Shown: in pieces, positions 23,331 to 33,166 of the stretch | Layout of the letters: the number at the start of each line of letters is the position of its first letter | How positions within the stretch are numbered: the stretch's first letter is position 1 | Assembly (NCBI RefSeq): GCF_000346465.2 | Contig: NC_034012.1 | Span: 6,041,747 to 6,105,746, forward strand | Origin: Prunus persica | Taxonomy: Eukaryota > Streptophyta > Magnoliopsida > Rosales > Rosaceae | Length of the DNA: 64,000 bases | Direction: 5' to 3' | Translations under genes and position numbers: made by a program | The notes under the pieces: generated by a model | The model's input: only the letters and a program-made list of their open reading frames with translations | Databases searched by the model: none | What the model was told of the DNA's origin: nothing

Positions 23331-24904
23331 GATCTCTCTACTATGTACTAAATCAATGTAAAAAACAACAACAATCAATTTAAATAGCTGAAACTACAAA
23401 TATGTAAATAAACTCATTATCACTACTAGGAAAACATAAATAAAACAAAAACAGCAAACAAAATAAACCCATTACCACTACTAAGAAAACATAACTAAAC
23501 AAACACTACTGAGTTTATAAAATTGAGGAACTAAACAAAAGATCCAGCTCCTTAAGAATCCTACGTAGAAGAAACGATCGAGGAAGTTGAGCACGTATGA
23601 AATTCAGGAAAAACTCAGACCATTCATCTAACATAACTTTATCTTCTTGCTTTCACAAGCTTGTCATATTATCCTTTGTTTGATCATGATTAATATTCTA
23701 ATCAGCATATAAGCTCCAGACAGAGAAGTTTTCCTCTGTTCGGTTTAATTGTTTTTCATTGACAACATTGGATCATGGTTAGAATTTCAAGATAAACAGA
23801 CGAGATAAGAAAGATCAATGACATGCATCGTAACCATCTATATTTAAAAAAAAGAATATGTGTTAAGGTGAAAATAGAAAACCGAGTTGTTCCATTGACC
23901 ATTTACGTTACAATACGAATTATGCAAAAATGTACAAAGCAATGATTTTGAAATCATAGACAGCTGACAGAGTAGATGCAAGATACTACTACAAAATAAA
24001 AGAAAATTGGATGACCAAAATTGGTAAAAACTTTGGTTTAACCCCTAATTAATAAATGAAAAAAGCAAATGCAGTTGAATTCTAAATATAAAGGGGCAGG
24101 ATTAATTGACACAAATACAGTTGAATTCTAAATGATGAAGGGGAAGGACTAATTGACACTAACTCTTTGTACGAAGAGGATTAATTGACACAAAAACTCA
24201 CATTACCAACAAACAAGAGAGCTTCAAGTTTCTGCCCTGGAAGCTTGAAACTTGAGCCAGCTCGAGCGAACCAGCAATAGCAAACGATGAGAGAAAAAGA
24301 ATTCAAGAAAAACGCATTTGTTATGTTTTTAATAATAGGGGTCTTTTTGAGTTTGTTTTGGGTTTGGGTTTTTTAAAATGAGCCTACCAAACGAGTTTTT
24401 GGGCCTTTGAATTTAAAATCTGTTTTTGAGTTTATAAATTTGGACCACCTCTAACGATACCACACGAAACAGAAACAGTGGTAACACTAATATCATGTTT
24501 CTCAAACAAATGCAAACAAACAAGGACGACGATCAAGATTGGTGTCCTTAGTTTAGTTTAGGAAAAGAGAAAGGCTTGTAGCAAACTAATTTAATTATAT
24601 TATCTTAAATGCTAGATTTTGGGTATCTTCCTATCAATAATGGTAGATTTTCCGGTTTTAGTTTCTCGTGTGATTATTTTTCCAACCCCTAATAGAAGAA
24701 GATGAACAAGGTTAGTAAATTTTGGCAATGCTTAATTAAATCAAGCGTGTATGCTTAATTAAGTCGATACACGCTTACTTATTATATATATATATATACA
24801 CACGTGCATATATATCTTATAATTGAAAGACATTGATTTCTTCATCCTCTCCTTTCCTTGATTATTAAAATTGTTCAACCTTCTTTCCAACTTGAAAAAA
24901 CATA
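23331..24904. other. Spacer with a small tandem repeat
   Basis: 24068-24190 contains about 2.5 units of GTTGAATTCTAAAT...GAAGGGGAAGGA-type sequence, each followed by TTAATTGACAC, with a period near 47-50 bp. The remainder is AT-rich with no recognised gene. 24782-24830 is a TA-rich stretch that could act as the TATA region of the ORF at 24905. Confidence 0.4.
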
Positions 24905-25195
24905 ATGTCGTTATCGTCGACAATGATTGTGTGCTACTGGATTCTGATAATATTGTTTGAGTCTTTTCTCATATACGCAGTCAATAAGTTTGCTGATCGG
25001 TCATCCTTACCTTGGATTAAGGTGGTGATGAGTGTCTTGGATGTCTTCTTTCATTCACAATTTTGGCCCGTTGTGGTGAAGATCCTTTTGCCACTCGAAG
25101 GCTTGGGGCAGTTGCTTACCATGATTGTGAAGACTATCCAGCATGGCCCTTACTCGGTGGTCTATAGCAACGACACTATATCTTTTCTTCCATAG
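24905..25195 (+). CDS. Possible small hydrophobic protein (96 aa), unidentified
   Basis: Single open frame from ATG at 24905 to a stop at 25193-25195. It is preceded by a TA-rich element (24782-24815) and a pyrimidine-rich leader (TTCTTCATCCTCTCCTTTCC). The start [20 protein letters not shown] forms one clear hydrophobic segment, and a second amphipathic stretch covers about residues 35-75. No family is recognised. It lies beside the segment that is related to the 7.5-11.2 kb cluster but does not match the 82-aa protein there. It could be a lineage-specific gene or a chance ORF. Confidence 0.35.
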   Translation: MSLSSTMIVCYWILIILFESFLIYAVNKFADRSSLPWIKVVMSVLDVFFHSQFWPVVVKILLPLEGLGQLLTMIVKTIQHGPYSVVYSNDTISFLP

Positions 25196-26718
25196 GTACT
25201 TTAAAAATAAAATCAAATAAATTTACTTATAATTTTTTTGAAGTTAATCTTACATACATGCCCCAATTTACCGTCTATAAATTTTCAGAGTCAAAATTAC
25301 TATAATTTAATGGCATTATGGTTAGATTTTGTGTCTTGATTTTCATTACCCCTTACGTTTTCTTGACTTGTAGTAATTGTGTGGCTCCTGTATTTTGTGT
25401 TGGAGGCAAAATATTTGCACTTGTACGGCGATCGAAATAGAACCCAAGTCCTGGAAGATGACTAGGGGTGGGCATCAATTCGGCCGAATCGATGAAATTG
25501 GTCGATCTAAATGGTAATTACCAGTTTAGTTTGGCTTTGATCAAGAAAAAGTCAAATGGTTTAAAAATCGAACCAGACCATATATGTTTTGATTTGGTTT
25601 GGTTTTGAATTTTTGTAAACCGACTTAAACTAAACTGGACCGTTTGTGTGTACATCTATTTATATTATATTATACATATTTAGTACTCTAATTAGGTGAT
25701 GACTATATACTTGAATTGAATTATATTAGTTATTGAAATTTGAAGTTTTGAGCTTTAAGATGGTTTCATACTCTAGCAAATGGTTTTCTAGCCTTTAGGT
25801 GATAGTCCAGCCACCCCAACTGAGGAGTGGGGTGCTCACAAATGAGTTTTGGAATTTGAAGATATATGGGAGGGTTGCTGGGTTGGGGAGGGGGACTCAA
25901 CCAATTTTGGCATGTCAATAAATAAGTCCTTTGTTTGACAAAATTTGGAGGTGAATGAAAATTTAGTGGATCAGTCACTTGTGAAAGTTGAATCGTTCAA
26001 AATGTTGGGTTAAAACAAATTTGAATCATTATTATCTTGAATACAATGACTAATGACCAACACAAAAAATACAATATATCAGTTTTCAAACAAAATGAAA
26101 TTGTGTAAATTAGAAAAAAAAAAATGTATTTAGAATAATTAAGTAGAGAAATGGAACTTTCTTTTTGGTTAAGAACTTAAGAGGGAGCCAACCAAACCAT
26201 GGCCCGAACACCAATACACAAAGAAACCCACAAAATCCTGAATAGGAACTGAGAAGCCTAAATCGAGAATAATCGTATCAATGTATGGATGAAATATATT
26301 AGCTAATAAAGTATTAATGTACGGATAATGAACGTCAACATTTATACGCGATGTATTTATCTATATTTCGCAATATTTAAATAATTTCAATAATCTAACA
26401 CACATTTCATTTTGAAAAGTATATGAACTTTTGAGTCAAAATTCAAAGCACTAAATATCTCATGCAATGCAAGCGCGTAAAAGATAGTTAATTAACATTG
26501 ATTGTTGAATTTGAGTCCACCAAGTCCATGTGATTCTGTGTAAGACTGAAGCAATATATCAATGAAGGAGACGTAAAACTGAGTTCCATTTTAGGCAGGC
26601 AAACAATCTTTTTTTTTCCCCTTCTCTTTTCATAGCACTCATCCAACGGTCACATTTCATGAGAATGTATGTAATATGCTAGGGTTTTGAAATGGTTGGA
26701 GTGTTGAGTATTGGTAGT
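25196..26718. other. Spacer containing blocks related to 8.2-8.8 kb
   Basis: 26480-26710 matches blocks at 8600-8770 and 8247-8290 in the same orientation (see that entry). The open stretch on the minus strand at 25766-25978 is proline-rich and has no supporting signal. No gene is recognised. Confidence 0.4.
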
Positions 26719-27107
26719 GGTCCGATGAAATGGAGAGATTATAGAGTAGTACAGTACTACCACATCAGCATATGATACTTCCATTCAAAATTTGTCATGT
26801 GTCCCATTTAAAAGAAAATTAAAAATACTTATACAGCTGGACTTTGACCTCCAATTTTACCCTTTAAAATAACATTAGAAAAAAATTAAAATAAAAGGGG
26901 TGGAGGAGGACTCCGAGTTGAAGGATTTTTATTTTTTATTTTCTTATTTTCTAATTTTATTCCAAAGGGTAAAATTGGAAGTCAAACTCCAGTTGTATAA
27001 ATAGTTTTAATTTTCTTTTAAATATGACACATGGCAAATTTTGAATGGGAGTATCATATGCTGACGTGGTAATACCGTGCTATTCTATAATTTCTCGATG
27101 AGATGAA
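26719..27107. mobile_element. Foldback MITE with ~150-bp arms
   Basis: The left arm (about 26719-26890) is repeated inverted at the right (about 26945-27107) at roughly 85 percent identity. Paired landmarks include CATCAGCATATGATACT / AGTATCATATGCTGACG, CATTCAAAATTTG.CATGTG and its complement, TTTAAAAGAAAATTAAAA and its complement, and TCCAATTTTACCCTTT / AAAGGGTAAAATTGGA. The spacer between arms is about 55 bp (GGGGTGGAGGAGGACTCCGA). Such a transcript would form a long hairpin. The outermost bases and target duplication are uncertain. Confidence 0.8.
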
Positions 27108-27334
27108 GGTGTGGGGCCCCATAACTGAAGATAAATCATTATATTCTCATTGCAGTGTTGAATTTTTTTTTTGGGGAGGGTGGGGATCAATCAACAACAA
27201 TTTTTCAACCTTTGCTCTTTATCCAATTTGGTTGTTCTTGGGGTAAATAATTAACTAGGGTTAATTTGCTACCATACAAGATACAATAATTCAGTAATTC
27301 AGTAAGGGAAAAAGCCTCACACACACACAATTAA

Positions 27335-27480
27335 ATTTACATGAAATCTTTAGTAATTTGTTGCCCTAATTAACATAATCTACATATAATTAGTCTCATC
27401 AAAACCAGGCAATGCATATGTATTGATTTGCTTAATTTACCCCTCTTGTTTTTTTCCTAAAATTTGGACAGGCATATAAT
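27335..27480. repeat. Inverted copy of 11.04-11.17 kb
   Basis: ATGAAATCTTTAGTAATTTG, TAATTAACATAA.CTACATAT, CATCAAAACCAGGCAATGCA and TTGATTTGCTTAATTTACC at 27345-27445 occur as reverse complement at 11045-11170, followed in both by AAAATTTGG.CAGG.ATATAATTGGTG. This anchors the inverted relationship between the 7.5-11.2 and 26.5-28.9 kb clusters. Confidence 0.85.
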
Positions 27481-28383
27481 TGGTGTACAAATAGTAGAAG
27501 TTGATGATGTAAATCAAAGTTTATGAGTCATTTGGACGTGCCTAAAAAAGTTGTGACTCATAAAGATCGTCAGTTGCAGACTAATGACACTTTAACTAAT
27601 TAGCAGAAATTCCACGATCATGCTTAATGACTAGGCCATGTTTACATAGATGATTAACACTTAATAATACACTAACGCCAACCAATAAGCCAACCCAAGT
27701 CGTCATGCATATATACATCAACCCAAGTCTTCGATTTGTTTGACATTTGGGGAAAGCCTAGTTGGCTCACAGCCTTAAAAAGTGTCTATAAATGGCAAAA
27801 TCCATAAGGCTGGGTTTGCAGACGAAAGGGCAAAAGGGCAGGGGTGGTTAACAGTCGCTGCATGCAATAAGACACCAAAGCTTTGTAGTTCTCGACTGAA
27901 ATTACCTATATACCCCATGTATGAATGTGATCTTCTGCGCACTAATTAGGGCATTGAGATTATTGACCATGGATGGACCACTTTGATACAACTGCAATTC
28001 CATGTGCTCCTTCTAGCTGCATTTTTAATTTACCATAATACAGAACTAGATGCAATCAAGTACTTCTGTACACCTGCTAGGATCGATCCTCACAAAAAAT
28101 ATGCATATGAATTTCACCGTTTTTAATTATTTTTCTCGGGAAAAAAAAATCATGTGAATAGGTGTTAACGATATAGAAGATGAATATTTATAATTAGTGC
28201 ATAATTAACTTTAGCTTAATTATATATTTTGTACATGGGATGACGAAGCTGTATTAGCACTGTCTCTCTCTCTTTCTCTTCACTCATTAATCTGAAATCA
28301 AATGGTAGAGAGGCATTTTGGTAAATAGTGGGAAAATGATGATGGGCAATTTGCCTACCTAAGTTTATCTAAATATAGAGAGT
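27481..28383. other. Spacer / upstream region of the PMP3-type remnant
   Basis: AT-rich, with no recognised gene. A short pyrimidine stretch lies at 28259-28285. The leader shared with the minus-strand cluster begins near 28384. Confidence 0.4.
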
Positions 28384-28452
28384 TGCTCAGTTCATTCAGC
28401 ATTCCAAACTTGAAACCCAACAAGGCAAAGGGAGAAAGCAGAGGTAAAGCGC

Positions 28453-28765
28453 ATAGAAATCTTGTTGGCTATAATTCTTCCACCACTGGGTTGGGTGTTT
28501 TGCTTCGCTATGGCTGTAAGGTACCAGTCACATAGTCATTTATTCAATACAAAAAATTGGTGTGCTATATGTTTAATATTTAATATTAATGCTAATTAAT
28601 TATTACTAATCATGATTAATATTTAATGAGGCTTTAATTTTTGCGTGTGTTTGTGGGTTATTTGTGAAATTGCAGGTGCAATTTTGGATCACCTTGTTGC
28701 TGACGCTGTTGGGTTATATACCAGGAATTATATTTGCAATTTATGTCTTAGTAAAAAAAAATTAA
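28453..28765 (+). pseudogene. PMP3/RCI2 (LTI6) small membrane proteolipid, broken copy
   Basis: Members of this family are two-span ~55-aa plasma-membrane proteins linked to cold and salt response. Exon 1 (to 28520, donor GTACCA) encodes EILLAIILPPLG and, in a shifted frame, VLLRYGCK. Exon 2 (28676-28765, acceptor TTGCAG) encodes [20 protein letters not shown] then AIYVLVKKN and a stop. The two halves of exon 1 are out of frame by five bases, apparently a duplication of TGGGT at about 28488-28497. The position expected for ATG reads ATA (28453-28455), and no other in-frame ATG precedes the domain. Intron position and exon 2 are normal for the family. It is therefore a recent pseudogene, unless one of the differences is a sequencing error. 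Confidence 0.75.
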
Positions 28766-28787
28766 CTAACTACATTAGGAAAATTTT

Positions 28788-28922
28788 GATGGTGAAGAAC
28801 AACCAAGCTGTGCTGTGTTCTTAAGCTTGCCACTCTGCCTCATCCTCTCGGTTCAACCCCTACTCTCTCCAGCTTCCTCATCAACCACGCTGCTTTTTCG
28901 ATTTCAATCTCAGCCGCCTCCA
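28788..28922 (+). repeat. Inverted copy of 7.72-7.84 kb segment
   Basis: Directly follows the PMP3-type stop codon. It matches the minus strand at 7835-7715 almost base for base, with small indels (for example TGTGCTG inserted before TGTTCTTAAGC). It contains a frame that reads related peptides on the minus strand in both copies. Origin unknown. Confidence 0.8.
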
Positions 28923-30266
28923 CTAATAAGTGATTGGCTCTAATTTTTCTAATTTTTTTCTTTTCTTTATTTGCATTTTTGGGACTTATATTGAATTTTA
29001 ATGTGTCTCATCCCTAACGCTAAACTACTATGTACACTAGGCCTGGCTAGACCTAGAACCAATCACCACAACCCTAACCAACGGTTAATGGACCCGAGCA
29101 AGAGCAAAACGGCGCCTCTTACTATGACCCTCACCTTTATCCTTGCGACCCACGCCTCAAACATCCTCTTGGCATAGTCCATGACACAGTAGAGCACCAG
29201 AAAGCTAGCTAGGTGAGTCGAACCGTGCTGAGGGTTTCAAATCCTAGGCCCAAGCCATACCAAATTCAAGAGCGGGCCGAGCAAAGCAGGCCTAAAGAAC
29301 AGGTGGGGTAGAGCTTTGGCCTATCGGACATCGGGCTATCCACTTCGACCCATGGGCTTAGGGGCAAATGAAGGTAGAAGTATCAAACAGATTAGGCCAG
29401 TCCGAGCCATATCTTTGTGTAGGCCGGGATTAGGTAATTGGGCCCAATGGGCCGAACCTCGTTTAAAGCCCATTTATTAAATTATATTTGTTTTAGAGAA
29501 AAAAAATACATAATATTATTATATTTATATCTTAGTTCATTTTATTTCTCTAATAATATATATTAAAAATTAATTTTTTTTAAAACTAAAATAATAATTT
29601 TGTTTCCAAGTTTCAATTTTTAAAATCCGAACAATAATCTAGTCCTTTTTCTATTTAAATGTACTTGAAATAAATTTAGTGGCTCTTTTCCCAACAAATA
29701 ATAATAAATCTTGTATATAAATCATTTTGAAAAATATCGAAATGAAGTTGTTAAAAAAAGAGATATTTAGTGATATACCCATTTCTAGCACTAATATTAT
29801 AAATAAACCCTACACAATTGAATTCCTATAAACAAACCCAAAAAATGATAGCCGGCCTTATTGAATTTAATATTAATTATTAAATTACTTTGATGCCCTA
29901 TTGAGTGCTTTGTGTATTTTTATGAGATTTTGGGATTGGGCTTGTTTTAAGAAATTGATGGCAGTTTTGTAATTTATAAGAAGTTAAAAGCTTTTTTGTT
30001 ATGTTGTAAATGGACTTTGGGTGTGTTTCTAAAGTCCATTTTATATAGGGTATTTTTATAATTTTGGCCCCCATATTGGGTATAATAGTGAATCTCCCTT
30101 AAAAAAATTACAACAAAAAAAAAACGCAATACATAAGTCAAGCTTAGCGTGAGTCTATATCAGCTCATTTAGCCTGGCAAAAAATCCCCTTTAGTGGCCC
30201 ATACAAAATTAACTTACTTGTGCCGGAAGCAAAGAAACATATTGCAAATAGAAAACTATACCAACC
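28923..30266. other. Spacer of mixed composition
   Basis: 29040-29470 is unusually GC-rich for the window, with repeated GGGCC/GGCCCA and GGCCGAG words, and resembles decayed retroelement or low-copy repeat sequence; no reading frame is preserved. 29470-30150 is AT-rich without recognised features. Confidence 0.35.
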
Positions 30267-30385
30267 TTCCCTCCTATATATACATCCATCTCCTTGAAAG
30301 ATGGTGTGGAAGAGAGGGTTCATTAAAGTGCTCTTTCCTGTGATTGATCCATCAATTTCAAAGGCAATTAACCGACTCAAAATTA
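30267..30385 (-). pseudogene. Orphan copy of RHD3 exon 2 with flanking intron
   Basis: The minus strand carries ATCACAG, then an exon-like piece encoding GKSTLMNPLFHTIFQ and GATGGATG, matching RHD3 exon 2 ([20 protein letters not shown]) of the gene at 19801-19867. Intron sequence upstream is also related (GGTTAATTGCCTTTGAAAT against AATTAATTGCCTATGAAAT). The donor side has GGAAGGTTGG, similar to GGAAGGTTAG. No other RHD3 exon is found around it, so it cannot encode a GTPase. It sits just downstream of the reductase gene, on the same strand. Confidence 0.8.
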
Positions 30386-30647
30386 AACATAATCATAACC
30401 AAATTGAGTGATTGAAGTAATTAATACTAATTCATTTATTTGTCAAGATGGATATTACATATCCAATATCATCTCTTTGATCCGTTTGACTGGTTCTAGT
30501 AATCAATAATTTTACATTTAGAAGTTGAAGCTATGGATCTTTCCCAAAGTGGTCCGGAAGGAATTTACACTGGCAATGCATTCAATTTGATGTGGAACGA
30601 AAGAAAATACTTGAGTTGGTCATGATCATGATCATCAAATGGAATTA

Positions 30648-33130
30648 TTAAAGCTTACTCTTAGGAATCCCAACTGGTTTATCTTTAGACCTTCGCTCTA
30701 CGGCTCGGGACAGTTTCTTCACCGCCTCTTTTGGAAGATGGGAGGGTTTGCTCAGCCAGTCTCCCCCATCGACAACCAATGTTGTTCCGTTGATGTATTT
30801 TCCTAAAAGCACCATACGGATGAGAAATGAGGTATGGAAATCTTTAAAGCAATGTGGAACTTTTAAGTTGCAAAGTGTTATCAATACTGTACTATCTCTC
30901 AAGTAGTAGTTGCAATTTGCGAAAGATCAGAAATCCATAAGATACTGCATAATTTGCATACAATAACAAAGCAGACATGAACCATTTCAACTACTCATAT
31001 CATAAGAGAAAATTAATGGACTCATCTACAACTACTAGCACATATAGTCACTTGGTGACATTGCAATGACTGGTTAAAGAACACGTTGCCTCACTGTATT
31101 TATAACATGAAAAAGAAAAAAAGATGAAGAAAAAGGCTGCTAGTAAATATTTCATTAGTGTTTTTATCAAAACTTAAGGTAATAAGGTGTTTACTAAAAA
31201 AACGTGAAAAAAACAGAAACTTTCTTGCAAGTCAAGGGACTGTCAAAACTATTTTGCAAATAGAAGGTAAGATGGTGGGCAATTTGGAATACTCATACTT
31301 CAAGGAGTGAATTAGATTGATAACCTGCATTGGATGCAAGATATAGTGCAGCCATAGCAATATCCCATTTCTGACCTACTTTAGATACAAGAGTCTGCTC
31401 TTTAAGTGTGCTCAAAATCTCCTGAGGTAAAAGTTTACTGAAGCCAGCAGTGTCTTCAATAGGTCCTGGTGCAATACCATTGACTCTAATATCATAGTCT
31501 GTGCCCCACTCCAATGCCAAGCTTCTTGTAAGGCTATCAACAGCAGCCTGGTATAAAGGACAGAATATAGATGAATTCGGTTCAGTCAGTATCATCAGTC
31601 CTTGTAGTCAAGTGCTACTTGCTACCTTTCCCAAGTTCAGGAGAGACTAGGCTGCATTTCATACGTTGTCCATAATTTTTATTTTTTAAAAAAAAAAAGG
31701 GAAAAACAAAGAAAATAATGCATAATCGCACACGTACGAGCAAAGTTATTTCAAAAGTTTCTACGAATTTAACAAACCTTTGCTGCAGATACATGAATTT
31801 GATACCAAGTAGCTGTATAATGCAAAGTTGCACTTATGTTTATGATTGTTCCACCAACAGACGAGTCTTTTCCTGACGCTCCTTTCTTGAGATACTTAAG
31901 TGCTTCGCGACACATTGTAAAAGTGCCAACAGCGTCTATATCTATAACTGCAGGAAACAATTACTTCAAAGAATTAGAATTCATTTTAAGAGTCTAGGAG
32001 CAATTTATCAAATTAAAGGCAATATCCAGAGATTAATAATGTGGGAGATCCTTCTATGAAATATGGATAAAACTGGCTATGCTTAGGTTGATACTTGTAA
32101 AGATAAACCTGTTCGAAATCCGTTGGGGGATAGATCCTCAGATGGCACAAGGAAGTTGCCAGCTGCAGCATTCACAAGGATGTCAAGCCTCCCAAAATGC
32201 TTCACAGTTGATTCCAAAACTCTAGCTGCATCATCTCTTTTTCTAACATCGCCCTCAAGTCCAATAGCCTGCAACAAATACAACAATCTAATTTCCATGA
32301 TTTTTATTTTTCTTATGGACATTAAACTGGACTTCAATGCTTAAACTTAAACCATCAAACCAAATACTTCAACAATTGCATAGATCAGTCTAATGTAAGA
32401 ATGTTAAATTCGGCACTGGCAGATAATATAAAAAAGGCAAATAGTTAGAACTTTTGAAGTAGAACAAATATATTCAGCATTTTGGAAAACTCTCTGACAA
32501 GAGATTCCTGAAAATTTGGACAGGTACGTACGAGTTCTTTTAACTTGAAATTTGATAGACATAATCATCAAACATGCATTTATACATCAAATTTATTGTT
32601 TAATGATGCATGTTCTCCCACAATGATGCATTTTTTGGTCAGACTGGCAAAATAACTCGCAGCTGAACTTATTTTTCATAAATTTCTCAGGAACCAAACA
32701 CAAAACGAGAATAATTGAAAACCCATAAAATGAAATCAACTATAAAGAAAACAACACAAAAATAAGATACTGAAAGATACCCAGATGATCATATGACAAT
32801 TAGAGAGCATAGAAATGACATTGAACATAAAAGAGTGAAAAACACAAACAAAAGAGAGGCACCCAGGTAACAATTTGACTATAAAAGACCCGTAAACAAC
32901 ACAGAACACATCAACAAGATGGAATTAAAGCTTGAGAGAAGTACATGAATGCCTTGGGACTGAAAGGCTTCAACAGCAGAGTCAATGACATGTTTGCGAC
33001 GACCCATAACAGCAATGGAGGCTCCATGCTGGCCCAACTGAAGCGATATCTCATACCCGATTCCTGAGGCTCCTCCTGTCAACAGAGCCACCTTCCCCTT
33101 CAGTATATCCGCCTTGAATGGAGACTCCAT
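30648..33130 (-). CDS. SDRB: Peroxisomal 2,4-dienoyl-CoA reductase (short-chain dehydrogenase/reductase), 297 aa, 5 exons
   Basis: Auxiliary beta-oxidation enzyme: NADPH-dependent reduction of 2,4-dienoyl-CoA to 3-enoyl-CoA (family knowledge). Exons: 33130-32945, 32268-32109, 31947-31778, 31547-31325, 30802-30648, all GT..AG, 894 nt, in frame. Visible are the Rossmann TGGASGIG (18-25), the GRRK cofactor-binding basic patch, LEGDVR, NAAAGNF (95-101), a central SATLHYTATWYQIHVSAAK in which the usual Tyr of YxxxK is His, as in dienoyl-CoA reductases, IAPGPI, and VVDGGDWL. The C-terminus is PKSKL, a PTS1 signal for peroxisome import. Length equals that of the plant orthologue (Arabidopsis SDRB/DECR, from memory). 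The leader has a (CT)n tract immediately before the ATG. Intact. Confidence 0.93.
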
Positions 33131-33131
33131 T

Positions 33132-33164
<33 letters not shown>
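33132..33164. repeat. (CT)n microsatellite immediately upstream of the reductase ATG
   Basis: About 15 CT units on the plus strand, starting 2 bp beyond the ATG. In gene orientation it is a GA-rich leader abutting the start codon. Confidence 0.85.
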
Positions 33165-33166
<2 letters not shown>

